Assembly: GCA_027405735.1 (NCBI GenBank) | Contig: JAPEHQ010000011.1 | Location: 372,001 to 436,000, forward strand | Direction of reading: 5' to 3' | Source of the DNA: Mucor racemosus | Taxonomy: Eukaryota; Mucoromycota; Mucoromycetes; Mucorales; Mucoraceae | Length of the DNA: 64,000 nucleotides | Shown: positions 45,090 to 57,490 of the stretch, one piece after another | Layout: each line of letters begins with the position of its first letter | Position numbering within the stretch: position 1 is the first letter of the stretch | Program-made: the position numbers and the translations under genes | Notes under the pieces: generated by a model | What the model was told of the DNA's origin: nothing | The model's input: only the letters and a program-made list of their open reading frames with translations | The model's database searches: none

Positions 45090-46290
45090 GGTCATATTAT
45101 GCTACCTATTTCTAGATTTATTTCATATCTCACGAAAGACTCAAAAACGCGTAAAATTCACTACTTTTCCCTTGAAAACAGGGTATCACTTTTCACCCCT
45201 GCTCTACTTTTTTTTTCACTTAATAACACCAAGAAAAAATCATACGTCAATGTACCTGGGATGTTCAGCTTTAATTCAAAAATAAGTATCCAGAAATATC
45301 CTATTTTTTGCAGTTGGTATTAATTTTTCAGTGCTAATGTTTCAAATTTTTACGCGTATTTCACTATTAAAATTAAAAACTTTGAGGCTCCATATCTCCA
45401 AGAAACATTAAGCTATACTAACACTCTTTAATAATAAAACTTACTTGTTTTGAGGTGCTCTATAACATAGTTTAGTTTAAAAAAATTCTGAACGCTTTTA
45501 TTTTTTTTCATTTTTTTGACATTTTTTGCAGTAGATTTCAAAATATTCGTTAAATTGAGTAACGTTTTTTTTACATTTATGTGGTTCATCTTGCTGAGCT
45601 CTCTTAGGCCCAATTTAAGTTTTTTAAAAATATTGATTTTTCGTGGAGATATCCTCAAAAATGTGTACAAAGAGATACCCTCGTTTCTAACCTCGATTTC
45701 CCCTTGTATACCCTCGTCCCAAATTCTGAATTTCAAAAAAATTTGGGCAAAAATATCGTTTTCTCTACGAAAAATGTAGCTAAAAGGTTAAATAATAGCT
45801 CGATCAATAGGTAATTTTGCTACGTATTATCTCCATTATTTAAATTTAAAATATGCTTATAAAAAGTGTTCTGTATCGTAAAAAAAACTTCAAAATTTCA
45901 ATTGCATTTTGCGCAAAATTTTACGTGAAACATTTTTTTAAATTTTATTTAGATGGATGCAGAATTTAAAACTATACAAAAACCATTTAATACGCTAGGT
46001 CTACTTATTTTGCAGTTCATGAACATTTAAACAATCTTGTTTTTTGAATCATTTTTCGTTCATTTTTTTCAAATAAATTTTGGAAGCCCGTTACTATAGA
46101 GCTTAAGCTGTGGTAAAAACTATTATTTGGATTATCTCAACGAAAAATCAACATTTTTTGCTGAAATAAAAAACACAGAGTAGCGTAGAGTTAGACCTAT
46201 CTTGTGAATACAAAAATGTAAGCCTCAATTTAGGTGCTCAATTTTTTATAATCAATTTCAGGCCAATCTTGCTCAGTTTTGGTCAATAAT
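45090..46290 (-). repeat. Repeat family R, copy R2
   Basis: Nearly identical to R1 over its length. It extends slightly further left, where it matches R3 and R4 at the GCATAATATG block. The 102-codon frame at 45428-45736 differs from its R1 counterpart by only two residues. Boundary coordinates are approximate. Confidence 0.8.
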
Positions 46291-46440
46291 TTTTATTAGA
46301 TGAAATACACATTAAAAGATTCAAAAAACTGAAGTTTCAGCATGTTTATAGTTTATCAAAAGTACAATAAGCTCAAACCTTCTATTTTATTATTATTCAG
46401 TATATTGTGGGTATAATAACTACTGTACATAAAGAAATTT

Positions 46441-48038
46441 CTAATCTGAATCCGCAACAAACTCATTTACAACTTGATCAACCAAATATAAAGCACTTGT
46501 AAACCCTTTTTTATAGCTATGATTTTTTCGCTTTGAATGTGTATGAGCCAATTGTCTTTTAAATCCGATTTGAGCATGATATTTTGAAAGGTATAAAAGA
46601 GCCAAGTCAAAGCCTGATTCAAAGCCTTGATTAAAGTCCTTGTCATTCTCATCCACTGTAGTAGAATAGTATTTGAACCTTGATCTAGCTAATTCAGAAA
46701 TCACTTTTGCAGATGCATTATCAATAGAGCTATATTTTGCAGGAAGTATACGAGCTTTATGGCAATACACAAAACTTGAATAACCGTCATCGTTGGAAGT
46801 ACGATAGTTCCAAAAGTAATGGCCTGCTTCGATATCGTTATAAACATCCAATTGAGATTGTGTTAATTCCCGGACTTTTTTGACATCTTGAGCATCTTGT
46901 AATGATGATGACCATTCGCCTATAATCAAATTACCGTGTAATTGATGCGAGATTTTCTTTAAATGTGTGTGAGATAAATGCCTTTTTGTTGCAGCCTGTT
47001 GTTGAGATTGATGACTAAATGCTGCTAATGATGATCTTCTATTAACTAACGGTGGTCTCTTTGACTTACTGAATGGATAATGTATATCTAGTACCACAAA
47101 TTTAAGTGAATGGTGTTTGATGAAATCAGCGTATTTTGTTGAATTGAATGCGTCACACATATATATTGGTAATAAAATATCAGGCGTTGCTTGTCGAATG
47201 GCCTTGTATGCTGACAAATAAAAGCTCTGTAATAATAAAGGTTCGTCTAATGGTTCATTCAAAATGTCTAAACCTATAACATTATTGATGGGTGCTAACT
47301 GAATGGCCAATTTTTGTAAAATGATCAATGTGAATGCTTGATTTGAATTCTTGTAAAACTGAGCTTTCTGAGTTGATGTACCAGAATGAGACTGAATGTT
47401 TTGACCACCTGTACAGAACAAAAAATTATCGTCAGTTTCAGATTAATCTAAATTTTTGGCAAAAATTTTTTCAACATACCCGGTGCTCCATGTAAATCAA
47501 CTAATACACCAATTTTGTATTTTGCAGCAATTGAAATCATTTGTAAAAACCATTTCCAAGCAGATTGATAGACGTATTCATACTTTTTGAAAGGTCCAGT
47601 TGCGAAAACAGTAACAATCCAATAACCTATAGGTATTCTTACGCTATTTATACCAATAGATGACAGATACTCAAAATCTCGTTCATTAACAAAGGTGCTC
47701 CAGTGGTCTTCTAATGCTTCTTTAGCTTGCTCTTCGGTCATACATGCTTCTAGAAAATCCAATTCTGATTCCCAATCATCTCGTACAACACAACTTAATA
47801 AACTAGGTGGTGCTAATTGTTTATCAAGTATGAAAATTGAACCGAGGTTTACTCCAATTTGACGTCTGTGACGATACATGTCTGCTTCTTGTTGGTTGAA
47901 GGGTGCAAAAATGGGCAATTCCTGATTTGAGGAACACAAGGATGGTTTTGTACTACTTTCACTGCTGCTATTACTAGCATAAGAAGACAATAAAGTAGCT
48001 GACCCAACTCGCTTAAATATAGACTTGAAGTTAACCAT
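46441..48038 (-). CDS. Glycoside hydrolase family 5, exo-beta-1,3-glucanase-like
   Basis: Exons 48038-47480 and 47408-46441 (71-bp intron); 508 aa. GH5 markers appear in order: GVNLGSIFI near residue 60, SIGINSVRIPIGYW about residue 130, VDLHGAPGGQN (the intron splits the glycine codon), LDILNEPLDEPLL with the acid/base glutamate, VVLDIHYPF, and LIIGEWSSSL with the nucleophile glutamate, then HYFWNYRTS. These fit the exo-1,3-beta-glucanase branch that remodels or recycles wall glucan. There is no obvious signal peptide: the N-terminus (MVNFKSIFKRVGSATLLSSYAS) is only weakly hydrophobic and serine-rich, so the enzyme may be cytosolic or mistargeted in this model. The C-terminal 100 residues are lysine/histidine-rich and not typical of the catalytic fold. 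Confidence 0.9.
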
Positions 48039-48772
48039 TAATAATTAAAAAATGTGAAAGAAAAGAAGGTACTCAAACACAATTTTTTGTTTAACCCAAT
48101 ATAAATATTTGACATTGTTGACACGAAACTGTTCAGTTTAAAATCGAAAAAAGCTTTTATAATCTCCGTTTCGTTATCTATCTGATAGATAAACTTGCCA
48201 ATATATGATTTAGGCCTTTAAATAAACGCCCAAAAGCATTTTGAATGTATGAATATTTATATTTTGACAGGTTCCAAATCGAGTATAATTCGAATTTCAT
48301 TTCCATGGCAACCGAAATCTGGAAAAATGGGAAAGAAATAAAATCTAAATTCGGTTATTCAAATGATAAGAGTTTTATCTAAAACTGATTACTTTGATTG
48401 GCATGTAGCCCGTGTGTGGTCGTAGATTGCCACATGTAACAAGCACATATTCTAAACAATTAGCGATTCTGATCTACCTCAATGTATGATTTTGACAGGA
48501 TTTACTTATCATTGGCTCTTTTTGATTAATCATGTGGTTCATTTGTTCAAATGATGCTTTTAACTATTTTGCGTTTAATTCCCACAATCACCAACACACA
48601 TCCCACCATCACTTGGTTTGGTTACAATTGCAGCATTTTAGCATCTTTTATTTACACGCTTTTCTTCTCATCTACCTACATAATTCATAAAAGGCCTTGT
48701 ATTTAGTGTTTTTCATATGAAAATCATATGACGCATCGTGTAACTTGAAACTTGCCATATAGAAGAAAAGAC

Positions 48773-48808
<36 letters not shown>

Positions 48809-48903
48809 TAAAGCACATCTCCCTCTTTTTCTCCCTTTTTATAGTTTATTTTCTTTTTACCTCTTTTCAATATAACCCCAAATCCCCATTTTATATTACT
48901 ATC
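48039..48903. other. Divergent promoter region with poly-T run
   Basis: Separates two divergent genes. A T run of about 27 lies at 48778-48804, roughly 100 bp upstream of the phosphatase start. No ORF. Confidence 0.5.
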
Positions 48904-49817
48904 ATGGTTACCTTTATTCCGACTGCTTTTATTGTACGCCATGGTGAACGATTAGGTATATAAATTTAAGGTTTATTACAAGATAACAACAGATCTGACA
49001 TAATATATATTTTTTAATCAAAGATCATGTTGATAAATTATGGCAACCAGAAGATCTTTCACTTGGAATTTGGGATCCCCCTATTACTCGTCAAGGAATG
49101 TTGCAAGCAGAAAAAACTGGCAGCACATTGATTGATTTAATGCAAAAACAACAAAATATAGATTTAGCTAATGTGGACATAGTGATATATACGTCTCCAT
49201 TTCAGCGTTGTATTGATACTTCTATTGGCATTATAAAAGGACTAAATCAAAAGAAAAATCCACCTACGCTCAGAATTGATTTAGGCTTAGGTGAATGGAT
49301 GTGTGAAAGGTTCTTTGATTCAATTTCATGCTCTGCTTCGCAATTAATCGCTCGCCAACAAGAGAAATTGGCAAGACAACAAGCTTTTACTTATTCAATG
49401 AAAGCTAAAAATCAAATTTCAGAAACAATGTTACCTCCTTTAAAAATTGACTATGCTTATAAATCAGAACATATGGAATTTGATTACCCAGAAAGATACA
49501 CAGACATGATTCATCGATTTGAAGATACGCAACACCATTGTTTAAAATCAACAAACCCAGACACTATTATTATTTTTGTTACTCATGCTGTAGGTGTCAA
49601 TGCTTTATTGGATAGCTTTAGAAATAAAGTAACAATTCCATTGGAATCACATTATTGCAGCATATCTTGCGTACGTCATTACAACAAACAGCAAAGCTCA
49701 TTTGATTTAAATAGCAGCGATCAAAGCGATGAAGATGAGCAAGCCCTAATTAACTCTACTGCAAAACAGAAATGGACTATCGAATTGGCCATGTCTGATT
49801 CTCATTTACAGAATTAG
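48904..49817 (+). CDS. Histidine-phosphatase-superfamily protein (phosphoglycerate-mutase-like)
   Basis: Exons 48904-48955 and 49024-49817 joined over a 68-bp intron; 281 aa. Exon 1 contains MVTFIPTAFIVRHGER with the catalytic RHG motif, which an internal start would miss. Later hallmarks are the TSPFQRCIDTS block (arginine of the phosphate pocket), a GLGEWMCERFF stretch and the C-terminal catalytic histidine in IIIFVTHAVGVNAL. Layout and length are like the UBASH3/Sts or TFIIIC tau55-type phosphatases rather than glycolytic mutase. The acidic serine-rich tail (NSSDQSDEDEQ) is likely disordered. Substrate unknown. Confidence 0.88.
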
Positions 49818-50317
49818 CTAGTAATATTGTCAATACTTGTATACCATTTCATTTTTTTTTCTGCAGCTATTCATGTAACTGAGTTTTACAATTCATCATC
49901 ATTTTCATACCCTGTCAAAACATTTACTCATAATTTATATCTTATTTATTTTCTTTCTACTAAATAAAAAATACCAGCTCAATCAACATATGCACAAAAT
50001 TACTACACCAATTATTTTTTGTGTTTATGTGGTTTTTAACGCTTGAAAAAACTCTTGAAAGATATGCAAAATCTAGAAATAACATGCTTCCGGGAAACTC
50101 CGTTCATTGCTCAATTTCCGTATTTCATGCGTTTGCATGCAGCATGCAGTCTTTTTTGACAAAACAAAAAATACAGGATTAATTAAAATATAGATAAAAA
50201 TAGTAACTGTTAATATATATTTAAAAATCTAAGGTTTTGGCTCGACCAAAACCATTAAAAAATGTATATATATATGACAAATAATTATGTGGAAATCAGT
50301 ACTACTGCTATTACTAA
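49818..50317. other. Convergent 3' intergenic region
   Basis: 500 bp between the ends of the phosphatase and MBOAT genes. Contains an AATAAA-like signal near 49961-49971. No ORF. Confidence 0.5.
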
Positions 50318-51897
50318 CTATTGACTATCTATGCTCTCCCAAAATGCTTGTCGGGTGTACAAGATACCTAGCAAGGGAGGACCCAAAAACATACCAATCC
50401 AAAAGATCACATTACCCAAAGTAGGATTATTCTTGATAAAAGGCTGTCTACCTAAAGTGATCAAAGGTACCTGAGACATTTGTAAAAAGAAAAGATACAT
50501 GCGCAATTGTCTTGTCAGCATAATCATGACTAATTCATGCAAACAAGACGAGAATAAAAAAGTTACAAAACTTGCACTCTTTTTAGAAATCTTGTAATTA
50601 TCCATTGAAATAGCATAAACATGTCTTAGTAGCCAATGATGCACTGGCTTATTCCATTTTCTAGCATATTCATCAAAAGTGACACTAATAATAATAATAA
50701 AGATGGCGTAAATAAAGAGGACAGCATACAAACTGCATGTCTAAATACCTATTCCACCAGTCATCATAGAAATTACGGTCTGCAAACCTTGTTATTTCAG
50801 CAAACCAATTCAGAATACATTCAAAAATGATATAAAACACCAACATGTAGTTCATAATGAATGGAAACAAAACTTCCAAAACCACTCTGAAATCAGACAT
50901 TTCAGGATTATACAATTGTGGATAGATGTATCTTTCTGTTGTTATGTAGAGCAAAAGCATTGTTCCCAATGTAGCTGTTGTCTTTTCAAATACATAACGA
51001 GGACGTATTTTCTCTGTTCGAGGATATTCCATCCAATAAACCAATGTAGGCACTGCTAAATAATCGATATAATTTGCAAATGTCAAGTTGTTTGGATATC
51101 TTGTTGCACCTTGTGTCAATTCTTCATCTAGAAATTTTACTTCTGTTTCCATGCTGTTCAACTCAGATTGTTCATCTAATGAATAACCCCTGTCTTTTTT
51201 CGTTGATGCTGCATCTCGATCCTTGATCCATTTTGGTATTTTTTGCTTTAAATATAATAAATGTTTGTATTTATTTGCTAAATCACTGTTTAGTTCTGTA
51301 TAAGAATGCATTTTCATCAACATAACAAATGTATGTAATGTAAAGAAAGTGGATTGAGTCATTGGCCAGTCTCTAATAATATAAACAGTTTTAATGATAT
51401 AATATCTCATTAGCAATCACGAGTTTTAGATTATACCTCCAAAACACCCAATACAAATTACTGAATAAAAAGATTGTTTGCGATACATGTTGAAGTATAA
51501 CACCTGTTGGTTTATGTTGTATATAACCATTTTTTAAAAGATGAGCAAATGGTAACACCATAAATGTTTGTCCAATCATGGCTAAATCTGCGCATAATAA
51601 TGCAAATGTATCTCTTGACATGAGTTTAAAAAACCCTAAACTCAATACCACACCATCTTGTTCATAGCAACGGACCAATGTTAAAATAACATAAAATCCC
51701 ATTGCAATCCAGAAAAGTGTATAAAACCCTCTAAACGTATCGTTGCTTGATTCAGGATTACTGATGTCAAATGATGAGAGTCTTGCCTTGAAATATAGCT
51801 TATGCAATCTCTGAAAAGTTACATCTACATTTTTGGTTGTCGATGCTACTGTTTTAGAGCATTCGGCTTCCTGACTCTTGCTTGTTAGTTTAATCAT
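50318..51897 (-). CDS. Sterol O-acyltransferase-type MBOAT (ARE/SOAT)
   Basis: Exons 51897-51437, 51372-50749 and 50684-50318; 483 aa. The introns restore FWRDWPMTQS and FYDDWWNSVTFDEYARKWN. The ACAT-family hallmarks are MHSYTELN near residue 190, the FYDDWWN motif (family FYxDWWN), and the catalytic histidine in SSCLHELVM near residue 405. About eight or nine hydrophobic segments place it in the ER membrane. It would esterify sterol (or possibly diacylglycerol) with fatty acyl-CoA for lipid-droplet storage. FYDDWWN and total length favour sterol acyltransferase over DGAT1. The N-terminal 40 residues are polar and cytosolic, as in the family. Confidence 0.9.
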
Positions 51898-52364
51898 TTA
51901 TCACCAAATATATATATAATATATATAGTATGGAAAGGGGAAAAGATAAAGGAATCTTTAGGCAAAAGCATAAACAATTTATATCATTTCGGAAAGCGGG
52001 ATTTCTGAATAGATAACCCTAATTCTTTCTTATTTCGAATGCTTTTTTTAGTCATCTTGAAAGATATATTAAGCAAATTGAATAGATTGATAGTGTGATT
52101 TCATCTTGAAACTACTACACAAAATGTCAATGAATGTCTAGTGCTTTAAATTCACTACATGTTTAAATCCGCTTTGTTCGGTTAAACGAGGGCCGAATCC
52201 ATAAGCCCAAACAAGGAAGGTAGATAAGGTAAGCAAAATAAGCCTTTATTGATGGTCACAGAGGTGAGTGTTGGTTGGTAATCTTCTCATCTTGTTCGCA
52301 GCAATCAAAAACTCAAAAAGAAAAAGAATTTTTCTTTGAATCAACATCCTTCTTCATTTGAACC
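51898..52364. other. Divergent promoter region
   Basis: Separates the MBOAT and F-box/DUSP genes, which are divergently transcribed. An AT repeat (about 51908-51928) and CT-rich leader stretches are visible. Confidence 0.45.
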
Positions 52365-53527
52365 ATGCGTTTCTCTGAACTCAACAACGAGCTTCTCATT
52401 GCCATTGCAGGCCACCTCCCTCAAGATGATTTAAGAACATTTTCATTTGTATGCCGTAAATTTCTTCTTGTTGCACACAGTGATGTTGTATGGAAAGAGA
52501 GGCTATATAATCATTTTGGCATCACTTATAAACTCCCAACCGAGAATTGGAAAGATATGTATGCTCGCAAAACTACAGATCCTCAAAACTCTAAAATGTG
52601 TCCTCATGTTGGTCATGTTACCGGTAAGACCTTGGAACCCTATGCTACTAAATATCAACAAGTATTGAATTGGTTGGAAAAGAATTTGAATTGTACTGTT
52701 TGTGGTGCCAATTGTAAGGACACAGGTCTTTGTTTGTATGTTTGGAAGGGAAATGTTAGAAATCGTAAGTATTTTTTTTTTTTTTTTTTTTTTGATCCAT
52801 GCAACTAATACTATATATATATAAAAAAGGTTGTAAGGATTGTGCTTATACTTATCACAAGGCTGTTGAGGGACATGGTATTTTGATTCGTATGAATGTT
52901 TTGCAAATGTACTGTTTTGATTGTAAGAGATTGGTAAGGCATATCTATATTTTCATCATAAAACAAAAATCTAATTGATTATTAGCTTGGTGAGACTCGT
53001 GGAGATTCCAGCGAAGCGCATTATGTCGATTTACTCTTAAAAACACTCACTCATGATAGTGATAAGGGTAAAGAAGCTATGGCTAGAAGAAGTCAATGTA
53101 TGAAAGAAAGACAACTTTATTCAGAACATGCAGATAGAGCCTCGGTAATTTCTGACGGAAAGAGATATTATTTTATCGAAAGAATTTGGTTGATATCATG
53201 GTTTTTGCGTTTATGTGATGGTAAAATCGGAACTGGACCTATTGCAAATCATGAATTGGAAGATCCTGAGAGAGAAGGTAGATTGAACCCTAATTCAAGA
53301 CCTCGTGGAAATTTCAAGGGTGGTTTCTCCATTGTTACTCCATTTTTGTGGAATTATTTGGTAGAGACTTATGGTTTGTCTGGTTTAGCTTATACATCAG
53401 GTACATATTCAAATAATAATTGATATAGCACAATGGTATTCTAATCAATTTTTCTATATTAGACGATACAACTGGTCCCGAATACTGTGGTTTGAATGAA
53501 TCCATTGTCAATTGGAGATTAAATTAA
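52365..53527 (+). CDS. F-box protein with cysteine-rich and DUSP-like domains
   Basis: Exons 52365-52764, 52830-52933, 52986-53400 and 53463-53527; 327 aa. Residues 3-45 form an F-box (LNNELLIAIAGHLPQDDLRTFSFVCRKF). Residues 78-168 hold a cysteine/histidine-rich region (CPHVGHV, then CTVCGANCKDTGLCLYVW, NRCKDCAYTYHKA, MYCFDCKRL) resembling a UBP-type zinc finger. Residues 210-325 resemble a DUSP domain (IWLISWFLRLCDGK, GPIANHELEDPEREG, VTPFLWNYLVETYG). F-box plus UBP-like finger plus DUSP suggests a link between SCF ligases and ubiquitin recognition or deubiquitination, but no protease domain is present. The intron after KGNVRN contains a T20 run. Confidence 0.85.
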
Positions 53528-54767
53528 TTTGATTCTCGATGCTGTTGTTGGTGCACATTTTTTATATTACAAAAGAATTTAGAGCTATTTTTGTTATACA
53601 TGTACCATATTTTTACCCTGTTCCCCTACAACAGCTAATTCAAATTTCTATTACCAATATTTTGAAATTAGACTATTCAGAATCATTTTGTGGCAAAAAA
53701 ATAAAATCAAAAATATATCAAAAAATGGCATGACCTAAGAATTAGTGTATTGTTTCTATCTAATCACAGCAAGTTTATCACTCAATATTCTTGGTAACTG
53801 TACAAATCCTCCCGACATATCGTTGTTGCCATACACATCGACATTTTTTACATCCTACCTCAGCCATGGTTTTATTCCGAAATCATGAATCCCTTCGGTA
53901 CCTTCCTTACAATAAATTAGCTTTTTAGTGTGTATACGATAGATATAATTAAACTATATCTGTGCATTTTTTTTTTGCAAAGAAATGTTGACTTTTCATC
54001 GAGAAAACGAGATATTCATACGAAACTACTGCAAATGTGTATTCGATTGAATTTAAACTCCGACAGGGTCAATCTGGCAAAAGTCGATTAAAAATTTTGA
54101 TTTCTCAAATGCGTAACAAACTGCATAATAAATTGGGTTAACTTATGAGACACTTTTTGTACATAATTTTATTCTAAAGTTAATGGTAAAAGTTTTAAAA
54201 GAATTTTTCTCACAAAATCCATTGTAAAATTAAAGTGAAATTTTGAAGGGTTTTCGTTCTTTTCTCCTAAATTTTGTTCAAATATTTAGAATATAAGTTT
54301 GTATCCAATAGTCCGCAAAATTCTCTATAGATCAAGGTATTGCTTGCAATTGTAGCTGCATTTTGCGTGGAGAAATTAAAAAATTTGTGTGATTTTTTTG
54401 GAGGTCCGAGAAAAAAAGACCTGTGAATGCTCATGAAAAATTGTTGGATGAATTAATCACCAACTTTTTTACACATTTTTCTTTATATCTCTATCAAAAA
54501 TGGAGATATTTCAAAAAACTCAATTTCTACCGATAGATATAAATTATATCTATAGTGGAAATAGATGAATTGCCTCAGTTATTATACTCAAAGCATTGTA
54601 AATGTCGAAATAGACGAAAAATATAAAAATATGAAAATTCTTTGATATTCAAATATGCGAAAGAATATATTTAAACAAACAGATTCCAACAGAAATTAAC
54701 CCTGTATTGTAATTTTTTGCTGAGATATACCGCAATAAAGTTTTGATTTTGGAAGCTTGTTTGGGCA
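53528..54767. other. Intergenic, no gene seen
   Basis: 1.24 kb, AT-rich. Nothing recognised apart from T runs. Confidence 0.5.
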
Positions 54768-54988
54768 TGTTGTATAATTATCACCTTCTACTATCTATGC
54801 ACACTACCTTTGGTTACACTCTATAAATTTCATTATTAATTTATACTGTCACTTCAAGCAGTCCTTATCTACTAGTCTGTCATTAGTATATAAACCACAT
54901 CTCATGAATAAAAGAATAAGGATCAGTTTAGTTTTGATCCCTTAGTTTGACCCACAGTTGGAAAGCTGACATTTATCAAGACTTTGTT
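54768..54988 (+). repeat. 221-bp inverted repeat, left copy
   Basis: Starts TGTTGTATAATTATCACC and ends GACTTTGTT. Its reverse complement, also 221 bp with only about one mismatch, lies at 57491-57711. Contains TATATAAACC and GAATAAAAG, which resemble a TATA box and a polyadenylation signal, as in an LTR. Confidence 0.9.
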
Positions 54989-54993
54989 ATTAT

Positions 54994-55522
54994 TGTTGTA
55001 TTCCACCTACTAGTATCATACATTTTCACCTTCTACAGTATCAATACATCTTACAATCTATTGACTACGACATGTATTGAAGTGCAAGTCTTGATATCGA
55101 ATATAAGAAACTCCTAGCGTATCAAGTTTAATCCAGTAATTACCAAGAACGCTTTGACCTCAATTATGACACCACATTATTTCATCCCAGCAGTTAACCA
55201 ATCAAGTAGTTATCAAATCAACATTCAAGCATATTTAGCGCAGCGTTGAAACAAGACAACTCACAAGCTCTGCAAGAACGGTTAAATTATGATTGATCCA
55301 TTTCAATCCATAGATTACTATCAAACAGATCCAATGGTTCAATAGTGCCTTAAATTACATCTCAGGATCTCAATGTCAAATCAATATAAAAGGCCATACT
55401 TTTACATCTAAATAAACGATATCTTGTTTTTATTATAAAGTTGAAGAACTGATTATTTACTCATTCTTTTATAATTGTATTCTTTTTTAAGTACTATTTA
55501 TCAATCCTGAAAATATACGACA
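54994..55522 (+). mobile_element. Solo-LTR-like repeat, copy ii (529 bp)
   Basis: Same length as copy i (10885-11413), opposite orientation, about 97% identical by eye, TGTTGTATTCC to ATATACGACA. Flanking 5-mers (ATTAT and TTCAT) do not match, so no clear target duplication. Confidence 0.85.
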
Positions 55523-55872
55523 TTCATAGTGAATAATGTATCCTAATTTTGAGTTTAGTATGATTTTCAGGCACAACAAATATATTTAAGATACGACATA
55601 TTTTATATATTTCGGAAGACCAATTCATTTTCTTATATACTAAATTAAAAAATATTGAATTTCATTGTTCCGTTATATTTATATCCGATCTGGGACAGCA
55701 TATGCATTGGGACAGTTTTGAGAGACGTTTTTGATTTTTAGATAATCGACGATTGTAGAACAATAATTTGCACTAGTATCTTGAACAGTCAGCAATCAAT
55801 AAATAAACACCTAACTTGATAAAAAATTAAAAAAAAGCATATTTCATATACAGATTTTGGCGCTTTAGCCTA

Positions 55873-56088
55873 TTGACAATTAACTTAAAAAAACTTGAGG
55901 AGAATAAGGAAAATGATGTCATTAGTATTTTAAACACCGATAAATCAGTGCGGCAAGTTGCGGAGATATTGCATGTAAGTAAATCTGTTGTTGGAAAATT
56001 TAAAAAATGGCGTTGCACAAGTTTGGGTGTGTCTAAAGGGGGTCGACCTAAATTGCTGTCTGAGGCTGATGTAGCGTTCGCAAAATGA
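55873..56088 (+). pseudogene. Tc1/pogo-type transposase N-terminal fragment
   Basis: A 71-codon frame with a helix-turn-helix (ENDVISILNTDKSVRQVAEI, then LHVSKSVVGKFKKW) and the linker GRPKLLS, as in Tc1-like transposase DNA-binding halves. No catalytic domain follows; the sequence passes into the CAAGC-rich repeat. Confidence 0.65.
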
Positions 56089-56385
56089 CCGAGCCCAAGC
56101 GAGCGCAAGCAGTTTCAGCAAGCGAGAAAATCCAAGTGCAAACGCAAGCATTGTACTATATATTTTCAGTCTAATATTGGTTTATAATATGATAAATTTT
56201 GACATTTTTAAAGCTAAAATTGCGTATATTGAATAAATTTTCCCCGTGTTACACGCTTGCTTACTTGATCTGAAAGCAGTTAAGAAAGCAGGTTTACACG
56301 CAAGCAAGCATATTTCAATTTGAAGCATTTTGAGCAAGTATACGAGCAAGCATACAAGCAAGCATATTGGTTAGCTGTGTTTAAA
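56085..56385. repeat. CAAGC-rich repeat, copy 2
   Basis: Starts with CAAGCGAGCGCAAGC and related units, shares a middle block with 44740-44850, then carries a second array (CGCAAGCAAGCATA, GAGCAAGCATACAAGCAAGC) at 56300-56375. Paired arrays resemble subterminal transposase-binding repeats of a small non-autonomous element. Confidence 0.65.
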
Positions 56386-57490
56386 TATACACAATGAATA
56401 ACTAGAAAATAAAGTTAAAACTAGATATATTTATTGAGTATATTATAGGTAAAAAAGATCATGAATCCATCTCGAACGACATCAGGATTCAGGGTATTTA
56501 TATGTTTTGGAAGCGTGGATATAGAGTCTACAATACAGAGTGTACGAAAGGATGATTTCATCGTCTTGAAGAACTAGTTGATTACAACATGTTGATATAA
56601 TAGGTTGGCCATAGCAAGTTTAGTAGGATACGACCAAGTTAAGTATATAGGATCTTCATGCTTGATTTACTTTAGACCGTGAATGTTGATACAAATGGAA
56701 TAGTTGAATTCCATTTCCAGAAACGAGTTCATGATTGGCTCACTTCAGGATCTCAGGCTACACCATTTCATCATAGACTAAATGTAACATAACTAAATGA
56801 AATAAAATTTGCATACATCATTATCACCTCATACTCATCATTCTATGCTAAGAATAATGTCTAAATAATCCTTTGAGCACTTCTTCTACTAGTAATACAT
56901 GTACCCAGTATAGTCTATGTCCTAAACAAGCTGGTGAAATTTTACAATACGTAGATTATATTTACAGGATAAGATGAAGATGATGCTTTTATTCAAATAT
57001 ATGCAGCTTAATGACAGAGATAGCGTTCCAGAAAGAGAATACCGAATTTAATATTCCATTATATAGGGGCTGTTGTCATAATGGAATATGTGTCTAGTTG
57101 AATGTTTATGAAATGTAGTGTGAGTAGTAGATGTTGTTCACCTGCTATTGCTATGGCAATAGATTGGTTAGCAGTATATAGTTATGGTGATAGATTAGTA
57201 GTGACGTGGTCGAATTATGATGATATATATTTCACATCCCTTGAATCCTTTTAATAAATAAGCTTTCTTTCATCTATTATATATTTAGCATCTTTATATA
57301 TAGTTTGGGAAGCTTCACTGAAGCAAACCACATTTCTCCTAGTAGTAGTATAAGAAGTGAGAAATGACACTGTACAAAATCTTTTAATGGTGATGAGATG
57401 GTACAAAAATATATGGAAATTCTGATTTATAAAGAAGATTGTTTTATTCTAACATATATCTGATATGCTAGAATAATTTAAAAATAATAA
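56386..57490. other. Interior of the 2.94-kb inverted-repeat structure
   Basis: No ORF of note. Blocks near 56400-56780 and 57000-57250 look like non-coding repeat or LTR material, but no second copy in this window was seen. Confidence 0.35.

Noticed and set aside
54768..55522. A complete LTR retrotransposon between the 54994 LTR and another copy
   Set aside because: The only other full copy is inverted and 44 kb away, and no gag or pol sequence lies nearby.
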